64,000 nt of DNA from DTU013 sp964512095 (GCA_964512095.1 CAZEIH010000002.1:1-64000), one strand, 5' to 3'; positions 55,245-63,630 are shown, numbered from the stretch's first letter. A program made the numbers and translations. The notes: a model not told the origin generated them from the letters alone.

Positions 55245-55535
55245 ATGAGCGAGTTATATAAGGACATACTTGATAACCAGATCAGCAGAAGACAGGCTGT
55301 CACAGATGTCATAGAGTCTATTGCATTAGAAGAGAAGGGTATAGCCTCCATACTAAAAATGGAGGCGAAAAAGATTCAAAAAGTTATCGACTACTCTGAG
55401 CCAGTGGTTTCAGATATCATTTTAGTAAATGAATCTGTGTGCCGTTGCCTGAAAAACTTAATAAAGCTACAAATACTGTTGGAATTTAAACTGGAGGAGG
55501 TCCAAGGGCTGGTAGACGACAGCGACTATTGTTAA
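55245..55535 (+). CDS. Small helical protein, spore-surface-associated by context
   Basis: 96 residues, start ATG 55245 (MSELYKD) with GGAGG 6 nt upstream. IESIALEEKGIASILKMEAK, then VNESVCRCLKNLIKLQILLE and KLEEVQGLV make an all-helical chain. The pattern resembles small Firmicutes proteins of the type IALEExALAHILNAEGEK that often accompany spore-coat or exosporium genes. That link is from memory and from context, not proven. Next to a second small helical gene. Confidence 0.65.
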   Translation: MSELYKDILDNQISRRQAVTDVIESIALEEKGIASILKMEAKKIQKVIDYSEPVVSDIILVNESVCRCLKNLIKLQILLEFKLEEVQGLVDDSDYC

Positions 55536-55551
55536 GGAGGTAGCAGAGGGG

Positions 55552-55836
55552 ATGGAAGACAGACAGGGAAAGAGTAAAATGCAAAGCTCAAGAGAGGCTG
55601 CAATAAAAAGACTAGTGAAAGAAATTGGACTTACCAGAAAGTCAGTTGATAATTTTCTAAAAGTAATGAGAATTACTGAACGAGAGGCAATGCTGTTAAC
55701 AGTACCGTACCCAGCAATGATACCCGACTACAAGCGTACATATGAAACATATAAATGCATGCACAAGCGGATAAAAATGCTACAAGGCCTTTTGGAAGGC
55801 ATGGAGGATACAGTTCGCCTCATCACGCGTTTATAA
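55552..55836 (+). CDS. Small helical basic protein, unknown
   Basis: 94 residues, start ATG 55552 preceded by AAGGAGGTAGCAGAGGGG. It has basic amphipathic helices (REAAIKRLVKEIG, YKCMHKRIKMLQGLLEGME), with no membrane segment or cysteine pairs. 16 nt after the previous gene, so in one operon with it. Its last 14 nt overlap the tail of the converging glycosyltransferase gene. I do not recognise the family. Confidence 0.6.
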   Translation: MEDRQGKSKMQSSREAAIKRLVKEIGLTRKSVDNFLKVMRITEREAMLLTVPYPAMIPDYKRTYETYKCMHKRIKMLQGLLEGMEDTVRLITRL

Positions 55837-57013
55837 TTCTCATAATATCCTTAGCAACCCTATCCCAGCTATGATTTGTCATCACAAGCTCTCGTCCGGC
55901 CTTCCCCATCCTCTTTGCCATCAAAGGTTCAGCAAGGAGAAGGCGTATAGCATCAGCTATGGCATTGAAATTACTGTAGTCCTTTACCAGTATACCGTTA
56001 TCATTATTCGATACCACCTCTGCATTTCCTCCCCTATCCGTTGCCACCACCGGTAGCCCTGATGCCATGGCTTCATAGATTACCCTTGCCAGGGGCTCAT
56101 TCCACTGGGAGGGGCATACAAATATATCCGCAGCTCTGTAATAATTTATAAGCTCATTTGGCTGCAGAAATCCGGTGAATATTACCCTGCCCTTTAATTT
56201 TCCTGTGAAACTCTTCAATAATCTGGTGTACTCATCGTCATCATTTACACCAAACTTTTTACTTCCAGAAATTACTAGAGTGACATCATCTCTTTCATCC
56301 ATTATCTCCTTCATTGCTCGCATAAGCACATGTACACCCTTGTCAGGAGTCAATCTTCCGACAAACAGAACTGTTTTTTTCTCCCTTGGAGCCTCCTGGA
56401 TACTGCTACCAATAGCCGACAAATATCTATCCTCAGCTAATTCCGGCAAACCACCTAATGCTGCCGATGACACAGGTGAATGAATGACTTTACCTGAGTC
56501 CAGTGAATACCTTCCTACGTCTACACCTGAGTAAATAACATGGATTTTATTCCTTACAACAGGGCACCAGGCAATAGCTCTATCTGCAGTATATTTGCTG
56601 ACAGCTGTGATAAACTTTACCCTTGCTGCACATTCTAAAGCCTCGCTCCTGGTTATCTTGTCCGGATGGAACATATCATTATGTAGACTCAGGCTATACA
56701 CCTGCCTTGGACGACATTGGGAAAGATATAATAGCCACAATGGCCTATTAAATATATGAACAAGGTCAAAGCCCTCGTTGAGTCTTGAATTAACTACGTT
56801 GATATACTGTCCCGGTTTAGCCCCGGGAATCCTGATATACCTGACATTCCCCTTCATTTCCTCCCCTGGCAGGCCACTGCCGGCACCACTAAAGACTGTT
56901 ATTTCATTATGCTTCGAAAGATATGGCAGAACTCCATCTACATATATCTGGACAGCACCACCCTTGACAGCAGGCACAGGTAGCTTCTCCGTCGATACAA
57001 AAGCGATTTTCAT
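55823..57013 (-). CDS. CotSA-like GT4 glycosyltransferase
   Basis: 396 residues. Same family as the N-terminal half of the upstream fusion: LPVPAVKGGAVQIYVDGVLP at the N-terminus and EPLARVIYEAMASGLPVVAT (the EX7E donor site) near 310. No UGDH part. The start ATG 57013 (MKIAFVSTEK) has GAGGAG 11 nt upstream. It likely adds sugars to the spore coat, paralogous to the fusion, on the opposite strand. Confidence 0.88.
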   Translation of the reverse strand: MKIAFVSTEKLPVPAVKGGAVQIYVDGVLPYLSKHNEITVFSGAGSGLPGEEMKGNVRYIRIPGAKPGQYINVVNSRLNEGFDLVHIFNRPLWLLYLSQCRPRQVYSLSLHNDMFHPDKITRSEALECAARVKFITAVSKYTADRAIAWCPVVRNKIHVIYSGVDVGRYSLDSGKVIHSPVSSAALGGLPELAEDRYLSAIGSSIQEAPREKKTVLFVGRLTPDKGVHVLMRAMKEIMDERDDVTLVISGSKKFGVNDDDEYTRLLKSFTGKLKGRVIFTGFLQPNELINYYRAADIFVCPSQWNEPLARVIYEAMASGLPVVATDRGGNAEVVSNNDNGILVKDYSNFNAIADAIRLLLAEPLMAKRMGKAGRELVMTNHSWDRVAKDIMRIINA

Positions 57014-57048
57014 ACAAGTCAACGCTCCTCGCAAGCACCTACACACAA

Positions 57049-57083
57049 CATAAACAGCCGTATAATTATCCCGGCTGTTTATG
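57049..57083 (-). terminator. Terminator of the small gene upstream of cysS
   Basis: Perfect 12-bp stem CATAAACAGCCG / CGGCTGTTTATG around an 11-nt loop, 18 nt past the stop of the 60-residue gene. It also ends the cysteine cluster. Confidence 0.75.
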
Positions 57084-57100
57084 CGTCTTATAATTGTTTT

Positions 57101-57283
57101 CTAATCGACCAGCTTTTTTGTTTCCCTAGACATCTTCGATTCAAAGTCATCCCATTCGCCTGTCTGGAACGATTTAGTTGGATTTTTCATCGCATGGACA
57201 TAAACTGGTACATATCCTGTTTTAACTCTGCTAATGCACCTTACTGCCATGCTTTCATCCCACCTTATTTTGGCAGTCTTCAT
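57101..57283 (-). CDS. Small basic protein, unknown
   Basis: 60 residues, start ATG 57283 (MKTAKIRWDESM). The ribosome site AGGATGTG is weak. Features: RISRVKTGYVPVYVHAMKN-like central stretch with aromatic and basic residues, then an acidic TGEWDDFESKMSRE tail. No known domain. It follows cysS after 116 nt and has a good terminator, which supports a real gene. Confidence 0.5.
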   Translation of the reverse strand: MKTAKIRWDESMAVRCISRVKTGYVPVYVHAMKNPTKSFQTGEWDDFESKMSRETKKLVD

Positions 57284-57399
57284 AGTATAATCACATCCTA
57301 ACACAGTAAATAATCATTTACATAATTATTATATTAGGATATGCTCAAAATGTTGCGTTATAACCCACAGGTTCAAAAAAATGTTTTGGTTATCATTCT

Positions 57400-58812
57400 C
57401 TATTTCTTCCAAGACCATTTAATTCCCTGGGGCGTGTCCTCCAACAATATACCCTTCCTGTTCAGCTCATCCCTTATCTCATCCGCCAGCTTCCAATTCT
57501 TTTCCTTCCTAGCCTGCTGTCTGCTGTCAATGAGCTCCTGAATCTCCGGAGCAAGGTCCGAAGCTTCTGTCTGAGCCCTTGCCTCTGCTCTTTCAGATGC
57601 CTTATCAAGGTCCAATCCAAATATTCGATCCATTTCTATCAATACCTTATAAAGGTCATTTGATTTTGTGCTATACCTTGCAATATTCCACGCCACACCT
57701 AAAGCCTTGGGAATATTAAGGTCATCATTAATTGCATCGGTAAACTCCTGCCGGAATCCTTTTATCATTTCCTCATCTATTCTCACCTGGGAATCGGCCT
57801 TCTTATGGGCTAACACACCGTCCAGTAGTCTGTCAAGGGCAGTCTGGGCAGCCTTCAACCCATCCCATGTAAAGTTGAGCTTGCTTCTATAATTAGCATT
57901 AAGGCACATATACCTGTATGCCAGCGGGCTATATCCCTCTTCCTTTAAGGTTGTGACTGTGTAAGTATTACCCAGGCTCTTTGACATTTTTCCATTGTTC
58001 ACCAACAAAAACTCGCCATGTAGCCAGTAGTGCACAGCCGGTTTCCCCAACAACGCATGACTTTGGGCTATTTCGTTTTCATGATGCACCGGTATATGGT
58101 CCACTCCTCCAGTGTGTATGTCAAATTCATTACCTAGGTATTTTCTACCCATAGCAGAGCACTCGATATGCCAGCCCGGATATCCCATGCCCCAACGGCT
58201 GGGCCACTGCATTATATGCTCCTTTGGAGCCTTCTTCCACAGTGCAAAATCAGCAGGATGCCTTTTTTCTTCATTCACATCAACTCTGGCACCTGCTATC
58301 TGTCCCTCCAAATCAAGGCCAGATAGCTTTCCGTAGTCCTCGAACTTCATTATGTCAAAATAGATGCCATCACTGGTTTCATAGCCGTAGCCCTTATCTA
58401 CCAACCCTTCAACAAATTCGAGCATCTCTGAAATATGCTCTGTAGCCTTGGGAGTGAATTCTGGTTTCTCTATATTCAACTCGCCAATATCCTCCATGAA
58501 TATGCCAGTATAGTACTCAGCTATTTCCAAAGGGTCTTTCTTAGTCTGCTTTGCGGCCTTTACCATCTTATCCTCACCTTCGTCCGCATCGGATACCAGA
58601 TGGCCCACATCAGTTATATTCATAACATGCTTTAGATGGTAACCATTGTACTTTAGTACGCGCCTAAGCATATCCATAAATATGTATGACCTCATGTTTC
58701 CTATATGCGCGTACTGATAGACTGTAGGCCCACAGGAGTATATACTCACTACATTGTCATTGATTGGCTCAAATTCTTCCTTTTTTCTTGTAATTGTATT
58801 GTAAAGCTTCAT
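57400..58812 (-). CDS. cysS: Cysteine--tRNA ligase
   Basis: 470-residue class I aminoacyl-tRNA synthetase charging tRNA-Cys. HIGH-type motif in YSCGPTVYQYAHIGNMRS (zinc Cys here too), GGVDHIPVHHENEIAQ, and the KMSKSLGN loop. The start ATG overlaps the cysE stop by 4 nt, so they are translationally coupled and share the T-box control upstream of cysE. Confidence 0.97.
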   Translation of the reverse strand: MKLYNTITRKKEEFEPINDNVVSIYSCGPTVYQYAHIGNMRSYIFMDMLRRVLKYNGYHLKHVMNITDVGHLVSDADEGEDKMVKAAKQTKKDPLEIAEYYTGIFMEDIGELNIEKPEFTPKATEHISEMLEFVEGLVDKGYGYETSDGIYFDIMKFEDYGKLSGLDLEGQIAGARVDVNEEKRHPADFALWKKAPKEHIMQWPSRWGMGYPGWHIECSAMGRKYLGNEFDIHTGGVDHIPVHHENEIAQSHALLGKPAVHYWLHGEFLLVNNGKMSKSLGNTYTVTTLKEEGYSPLAYRYMCLNANYRSKLNFTWDGLKAAQTALDRLLDGVLAHKKADSQVRIDEEMIKGFRQEFTDAINDDLNIPKALGVAWNIARYSTKSNDLYKVLIEMDRIFGLDLDKASERAEARAQTEASDLAPEIQELIDSRQQARKEKNWKLADEIRDELNRKGILLEDTPQGIKWSWKK

Positions 58813-59513
58813 TTATCTATCTCCCTCTGATGTTTCTTCATATTCTCCTTGCATTTTTCCTCATCTACCGACTTTGGCACTTCACCTCTCACTTCCGCTT
58901 CCAATTGTTCTATGCGTTTAAGCATCCTACACAGCTCCTGCGCCACCGGGTCAGGAATATGCACCTGGTCCAGTTCAATAGATGGGGCCAGCTTTCTCCC
59001 CTCTCTCTTCACAGGCCGAGCCTTGAAACCGGCCATTGTCGTGTTAAGAGCAACGTCTTCCAAAACTACCGCTCCCGCTCCTATCATAGCATTATCTCCC
59101 ACATTTATCGATCCCAGTAGCTTTGCTCCTGCGCCAATCAAAACATTACAGCCAATTGTGGGGTGCCTCTTACCTTTATCCTTACCAGTACCTCCAAGGG
59201 TTACACCATGGTAGATAGTACAATTGTCCCCTATTTCAGCAGTTTCTCCTATAACAATACCCATACCGTGGTCTATAAAAAGTCCCTTGCCCAGCTTTGC
59301 ACCTGGATGTATTTCTATTCCGGTAGCTAGCCTACTGGTCTGTGAAACCCATCTGGCAAGGAAAAGTAGCCCTCGTTTATAGAGCCAGTGAGATATTCTG
59401 TGATATATAAGGGCATGAAAGCCCGGATACAGTAAAAACACCTCCAGCGTGCTCTTTGCAGCTGGGTCCCTGTTTGCTATCGACCTTGCATCCCCCAATA
59501 ATCCCTTAAACAT
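58809..59513 (-). CDS. cysE: Serine O-acetyltransferase
   Basis: 234 residues; acetylates serine to O-acetylserine, the first step of cysteine synthesis. Left-handed beta-helix hexapeptide repeats (IEIHPGAKLGKGLFIDHGMG, IGETAEIGDNCTIYHGVTLG) and the short N-terminal helical domain with YPGFHALIYHRISHW identify the short EpsC-type branch. The start ATG 59513 (MFKGLLGD) follows AGAGGAAG. It is first gene after the T-box leader. Confidence 0.95.
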   Translation of the reverse strand: MFKGLLGDARSIANRDPAAKSTLEVFLLYPGFHALIYHRISHWLYKRGLLFLARWVSQTSRLATGIEIHPGAKLGKGLFIDHGMGIVIGETAEIGDNCTIYHGVTLGGTGKDKGKRHPTIGCNVLIGAGAKLLGSINVGDNAMIGAGAVVLEDVALNTTMAGFKARPVKREGRKLAPSIELDQVHIPDPVAQELCRMLKRIEQLEAEVRGEVPKSVDEEKCKENMKKHQREIDK

Positions 59514-59646
59514 AATTCTTCCTCTATTCAATGTTCTTTTATTTACTCCACACAGCAATTCCAAATCTACCAACTAATCTAAATCTTCAAAGCTACAATA
59601 TATTCTACCTCTGCTTCATTGGTATTATAACGCATTTGTTCAAGAT

Positions 59647-59706
59647 AATTCGACTTCATTCATCGCCGACCTATAGAGGTCAGCGTCTTCTGAAGACATA
59701 TATAAA
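59647..59706 (+). repeat. Dispersed two-hairpin repeat, copy D (partial)
   Basis: It has the inner half only: CGACTTCATTCATCGCCGAC, the hairpin GACCT-ATAG-AGGTC and GTCTTCTGAAGAC. It sits between the T-box terminator and cysE, in the transcribed leader, antisense to it. The last bases touch the T-run of the T-box terminator. The 130 nt from here to cysE hold nothing else. Confidence 0.85.
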
Positions 59707-59990
59707 AAACTTCACCTCCTGTAATAGAGGCGAAGTAATCCGCGGTCCCACTCTAATCCGACACAACATGGGTTCAAAAGAAGCATCCTTACGTTGTTCG
59801 GTCTCGTCTACATAACGGTGCAGTTTCCGTGAAACCCTACTGATCAGAATTCGGGCTCCAGCTCGCCGGGGCACTTCATACGAAAACCAATGTCCAATAC
59901 CGCTTTCAGCCGATGACGGTATCTCTCTGGGGATGCTTTTCGACTACTTTTCCGGGTCATCATTTTTATCATATATTATGCTGCGCATCT
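59705..59990 (-). promoter_or_regulatory. Cysteine T-box riboswitch upstream of cysE-cysS
   Basis: On the minus strand the leader shows the T-box AGAGTGGGACCGCGG (59753-59739), then a terminator stem ACTTCGCCTC / GAGGTGAAGT followed by TTTTTT. In stem I the paired blocks CCGG/CCGG and CGAAAA/TTTTCG bracket a specifier loop with TATGAAGTGCC, whose TGC (59873-59871) is the Cys codon. Uncharged tRNA-Cys should pair with it and with the T-box bulge to prevent termination. Confidence 0.9.
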
Positions 59991-60023
59991 CTTGTTTATC
60001 ACATACAAGCTAATATTTTTTTA

Positions 60024-60052
60024 ATTCTATCAAATTTTATCTAAAAAGTAAA
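60024..60052 (-). promoter_or_regulatory. Promoter of the cysE-cysS operon
   Basis: On the minus strand TTTACT (60052-60047) and TAGAAT (60029-60024) stand 17 bp apart, placing the transcript start about 25 nt upstream of T-box stem I. Confidence 0.65.
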
Positions 60053-60154
60053 CAAATTAACTTTACAAGTTTGTATAAACATATCCTTGATAAAGAATAA
60101 TATTATCGACGACAATTTGCATTTTCTTATATCCTTTGAAAGGAAGTGATATGA

Positions 60155-60517
60155 ATGGCTGAAAATGTTGAAAGAACGCAGCGTTTTAGTTTTGGAAGCT
60201 TAATCGTCAGGTGGCTAGTTGGAGCAATAGTGCTGGCTGTTACAGCATTTCTGACTCCGGGGTTTGCAATATCAGGAATTTGGCCCCTGATTATAGCTGC
60301 TGCTGTAATCGCGATACTGGATTATCTCGTACAAAGGATTCTTGGTGTAGATGCTACACCCTTTGGCAGAGGGTTGACAGGTTTTATCGTTTCTGCTGTG
60401 ATTATCTATGTCGTCAAATATTTTGTAGCAGGTTATGATGTTACCATACTCGGCGCATTACTGGGCGCAGTCGTGTATGGGATAATCAACCTGTTGGTAC
60501 CTGGCAGAACCATGTGA
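60155..60517 (+). CDS. Phage_holin_4_2-family membrane protein
   Basis: 120 residues with four membrane helices (IVRWLVGAIVLAVTAFL, IIAAAVIAILDYLVQ, FIVSAVIIYVVKYFV, LGALLGAVVYGIINLLV). This matches the small YvlD/holin-4-like family found in Firmicutes chromosomes, often linked to envelope stress, not necessarily phage. The start ATG follows AAAGGAAGTGATATGA. Alone, with its own terminator. Confidence 0.85.
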   Translation: MAENVERTQRFSFGSLIVRWLVGAIVLAVTAFLTPGFAISGIWPLIIAAAVIAILDYLVQRILGVDATPFGRGLTGFIVSAVIIYVVKYFVAGYDVTILGALLGAVVYGIINLLVPGRTM

Positions 60518-60611
60518 CAGAAGGTTATGAGCAGACTGGTTTGAATATACAACACAGCACTGCTCAAATAACATGCGCTCATTCCGGCCGCATGTATCAT
60601 TTTTTTATTGA

Positions 60612-60638
60612 AGGGGGCTGCTTGCTTGGCAGTCCCCT
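60612..60638 (+). terminator. Terminator of the holin-like gene
   Basis: AGGGGGCTGC pairs with GCAGTCCCCT (one wobble) around a 7-nt loop, followed by CAATTAT. Confidence 0.6.
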
Positions 60639-60669
60639 CAATTATGTCCCAAAATAGCAGCATTAAAGA

Positions 60670-60686
60670 GGGTGGCATTGCCACCC
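60670..60686 (-). terminator. Terminator of the conserved clostridial gene
   Basis: Perfect 7-bp stem GGGTGGC-ATT-GCCACCC; on the minus strand it runs into CTCTTTAATG. 17 nt past the stop of the following leftward gene. Confidence 0.7.
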
Positions 60687-60703
60687 CCTTATGTAAAGCC
60701 GTA

Positions 60704-61615
60704 TCATTCGTCTTTTATCATAGACCTTTCCTGCTCCTGCGCCCCGGGGAAATCAGCTTTTTGAGGCGGGAAGAATTCGTCTATTGGAAAATCGATGGTG
60801 TCAAACAGCTCACATGCATCCTCATCGGTTGCTGCAACACACTGTTTGTTAGGTACACAGAAGTCAAATGCAGGTATGAGAAGCTGGACAAACCTTGCAA
60901 GCTTAATGATTGAGAAGAGTCCTATTGTTGCGACTACACGTCTGCCAATCACCAACTGCCTATCTTCGGAGCCTCTCGCCAAATCAGTTTCGTCAAAATC
61001 AACATCTTCTAGCAGTTCACCTATGGCGCCATGTACACTTTTATGGCATCCATCGTCGCAGGCGTTCTCAAGAACCTCAATAATTCTTGCGTTCAAGGTG
61101 ATAGGCTCAGCAACCTCCACCTTGGATATTGGAAGGTTATCCTGCTGTAATGCTGAAGATCCCTGTTCGTCAATGCCCTGGTCAACAAAGTGGGACTTGA
61201 AAATTTTCACATTGCCTTCCGAGCCGAACAGAATAACCTTCTTGTCAAAGAACACCATACCCGGAATTGTTATGATCTTAACGCCGCCACTCATTTTGGG
61301 TACAAAGAAATCAAGAGTGACCTTAATGAAGAATTTGACATCGACAGTGTAGAACCCTCTCTTGAAAGGCACCTCCTCAACATCAGAAAACACCTTAACC
61401 ACTTCAGCACGCCTTGCCTTGACATTGATAGCGTGACATATTAGCCAGTTTACTCTGTCAGGGTCCCTAAAATACACTCTGGCATCTTCAATACAATCCT
61501 TTTCCTTGCAGGAATCGTAAATTTTCTCTACCTGTATACAAACTGCTTCCCTGATCTTGCAAAGATCTTTTTCATCTATGAGACCCGGGAGCACTTTATC
61601 GTGATAATAGCCCAT
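60704..61615 (-). CDS. Conserved clostridial protein, unknown function
   Basis: 303 residues, start ATG 61615 after a GAAGGGGG site. Recognisable conserved blocks: CIQVEKIYDSCKEKDCIEDA, RGFYTVDVKFFIKVTLDFF, VILFGSEGNVKIFKSH and, near the end, VQLLIPAFDFCVPNKQCV and FDTIDFPIDEFFPP. I recall close relatives in many spore-forming clostridia, annotated hypothetical. Two halves share a beta-rich look, with paired cysteines. No signal peptide. The location beside coat genes suggests, but does not prove, a spore role. Confidence 0.8.
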   Translation of the reverse strand: MGYYHDKVLPGLIDEKDLCKIREAVCIQVEKIYDSCKEKDCIEDARVYFRDPDRVNWLICHAINVKARRAEVVKVFSDVEEVPFKRGFYTVDVKFFIKVTLDFFVPKMSGGVKIITIPGMVFFDKKVILFGSEGNVKIFKSHFVDQGIDEQGSSALQQDNLPISKVEVAEPITLNARIIEVLENACDDGCHKSVHGAIGELLEDVDFDETDLARGSEDRQLVIGRRVVATIGLFSIIKLARFVQLLIPAFDFCVPNKQCVAATDEDACELFDTIDFPIDEFFPPQKADFPGAQEQERSMIKDE

Positions 61616-61820
61616 ATTAAATCCCCCTTCGCATTAAGCTATAATTTTTGATTTTCCTCTCATTTTCATAATATGTTGCTTGTAAATAAGTGTGATATAT
61701 TTGTTATCAATTCCTACTACAGTTCACATAGCAGATAGTCTTCTTGTTTGGAATGATAAAATGCCACTATACCCTCATATATATAATAAGAATTGATACT
61801 AAAAGTGTGAGTGATTGTAT

Positions 61821-63410
61821 ATGTTTAGTTTTTATAACAGGCACTATATATTCAGACAGTCCAATGGAGAAATAAGGGATTTCTATTGCGATAGCAGACA
61901 TAACCTTTGTAGCAGTACTCTTGACAGAAAGGGTATGTGGAGTGAAGCCACCGTACTAAACAGGAACGTACATCAGTACTTTTATGCCGAGCTGGACCAA
62001 GACAGTACGTTCCATCTCCTGTTTCAGGACAACAGCGGAAATATTAATTACTCGTTTATTGAAGGGCAGGCTATCAGAACAATACCGGTGCTAAACAACA
62101 AGACCCCCTCAGTATACAATAAGCAGCTTTACATAGCACCATTAAAGGGTAGCGTATACCTATTCTACGTACTGCAGCATGATAATTCCTTCCTGCTGGC
62201 CTATCAGCTAGTTAGCAAAAACAAAGTCGGCACACCCAAAATCGTCGATTATGTCTCAGCTAGTAATATCCCCTGTACTGTGCTTTATGATAGCAGTCAG
62301 AGTATATATTCCTTTTATCAATCATATGACGGTAAGTACCTCCAATTGGGGTATAAGAAGTTTAATACTTCCCAACGGCACTGGAGTGATTTCACGCCTA
62401 TCACCAAGTATAATGGCAATTGTGAATATCCTCATGGGATAATTGACACAGATGGGACCATACACCTATGCTACCAAAGAAGAGGCCCCAAGCTATTTGA
62501 GATGGTATACCAACAAAAATCCCCAGACAAAAATCTATGGTCCACAGAGACTGTGCTCCATTCTTCAATCCACGCCTTTGAAAAAGCATCAATACTACAA
62601 GCGGAAGACAAAATAGTAGTTTACTGGATTAGAGACAACACAATATATTACAGCGTTGCCCCCCTTTCTGGTGAAAGCTGGAGCAAGCCAGCTAGATACG
62701 GTAGTCAGCTAGGCCACCAATTCCATTGTGTCTGCTACAAGGACCAAATCGAAACAAGGGGATCCAACTCTAGTTTCTCTATGAATATGGGGGACGTTTC
62801 TCTAAAGGGGGACGTTTCTCTAAAGGGGGACGTTTCTCTAAAGGGGGACGTTTCTTCACTCTCGCCGGGAATTTACCCGGGAATTGTCTCCAACGGCTTC
62901 AAACTAGCCTTTGTAAATGCAGACAGTCTTGTTGGCGGCTCCCCCTTTCCACAATTTCCGCCCTCCGGAAGGGTTGGGGTTCAACCTTCAGGAGGTGAAA
63001 TACAAAGCATGGTGCTTGGTGCCTTTAAGCAAGTACAGGACAACATCGGCGAGATACGTACCGGCTGGATTGAAGCAAAAAAGGAGATGGCAAAGCTAAC
63101 AAATGCATATATTGAGCTAACAAAGGAAATCAATAAATACTCTATACGTCTGAATATGCTGGAAAACAAAATCAACCAGCTGAATAATCCATATCGAAAA
63201 ATCGAATCAATGCCATCTGAAATATGTGCCGATAACATCAAGCCTGATGACCTAACCAACTCAGAAAAGCCAGATAGAAAAGGCAGCACCACAGAAGCGA
63301 TTCAAGAAAACAGCTCTGGGCCCAAACAGCCCAGCACCTCCCTTGACCCAGCTGCACTAAAAGCCTGGGAGGAGTGGCAGGAGCCTAAGGAATGGAGCGA
63401 GGCAGATTAG
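61821..63410 (+). CDS. Beta-propeller-like protein with coiled-coil tail, unknown
   Basis: 529 residues, start ATG 61821 (MFSFYNRHY; weak ribosome site). Residues about 1-310 repeat a beta pattern of sialidase-like propeller blades (NSGNINYSFIEGQ, DGTIHLCYQRRGPKLFEMVY, DNTIYYSVAPLSGESWSKPA). An in-frame 18-bp repeat gives GDVSLKGDVSLKGDVSLKGD at 323-345. After a Gly/Pro-rich hinge, residues 400-455 form a coiled coil (KKEMAKLTNAYIELTKEINK). No signal peptide. Clostridia have such proteins near spore genes; function unknown. Confidence 0.7.
   Translation: MFSFYNRHYIFRQSNGEIRDFYCDSRHNLCSSTLDRKGMWSEATVLNRNVHQYFYAELDQDSTFHLLFQDNSGNINYSFIEGQAIRTIPVLNNKTPSVYNKQLYIAPLKGSVYLFYVLQHDNSFLLAYQLVSKNKVGTPKIVDYVSASNIPCTVLYDSSQSIYSFYQSYDGKYLQLGYKKFNTSQRHWSDFTPITKYNGNCEYPHGIIDTDGTIHLCYQRRGPKLFEMVYQQKSPDKNLWSTETVLHSSIHAFEKASILQAEDKIVVYWIRDNTIYYSVAPLSGESWSKPARYGSQLGHQFHCVCYKDQIETRGSNSSFSMNMGDVSLKGDVSLKGDVSLKGDVSSLSPGIYPGIVSNGFKLAFVNADSLVGGSPFPQFPPSGRVGVQPSGGEIQSMVLGAFKQVQDNIGEIRTGWIEAKKEMAKLTNAYIELTKEINKYSIRLNMLENKINQLNNPYRKIESMPSEICADNIKPDDLTNSEKPDRKGSTTEAIQENSSGPKQPSTSLDPAALKAWEEWQEPKEWSEAD
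62789..62850. repeat. 18-bp in-frame tandem repeat
   Basis: GGGGGACGTTTCTCTAAA occurs three times, plus a fourth partial copy, adding GDVSLK units to the coded protein. Confidence 0.92.
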
Positions 63411-63431
63411 CCAATTCTCTTTGCTCCAGAA

Positions 63432-63511
63432 GTCAGGTGGAGACTGAACTCCGCCTGACCAAGGAGATAAATGTCCTACAGAGGTCAGCGTCTTCTGAAT
63501 ACATAGATAAA
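63432..63511 (+). repeat. Dispersed two-hairpin repeat, copy E (internal deletion)
   Basis: Outer hairpin GTCAGGTGGAG-ACTGAA-CTCCGCCTGAC intact; the segment with GTCTTCATTCATCG is lost, then AGAGGTCAGCGTCTTCTGAA. It follows the propeller gene in sense, 22 nt past its stop, and may act as its terminator or 3' structure. Confidence 0.85.
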
Positions 63512-63518
63512 ATGCACC

Positions 63519-63570
63519 TAGACACTAAAAAGTCAGCCTTGGACGGCTATCCATGACTGACTAATGTCTA
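63519..63570. other. Nested inverted repeats in a convergent intergenic region
   Basis: TAGACA/TGTCTA and AGTCAG/CTGACT nest into one imperfect hairpin between the propeller and TraB genes. It could be a bidirectional terminator. Confidence 0.45.
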
Positions 63571-63630
63571 GTCTGCACACCAACAAAGTGTACAGAGGCG
63601 TGAGATTTGCCCATTAGTTGGCAAGCTTTA

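Noticed and set aside
60155..60517. Prophage holin
   Set aside because: No lysin, terminase, capsid or integrase nearby; the family is common on Firmicutes chromosomes.
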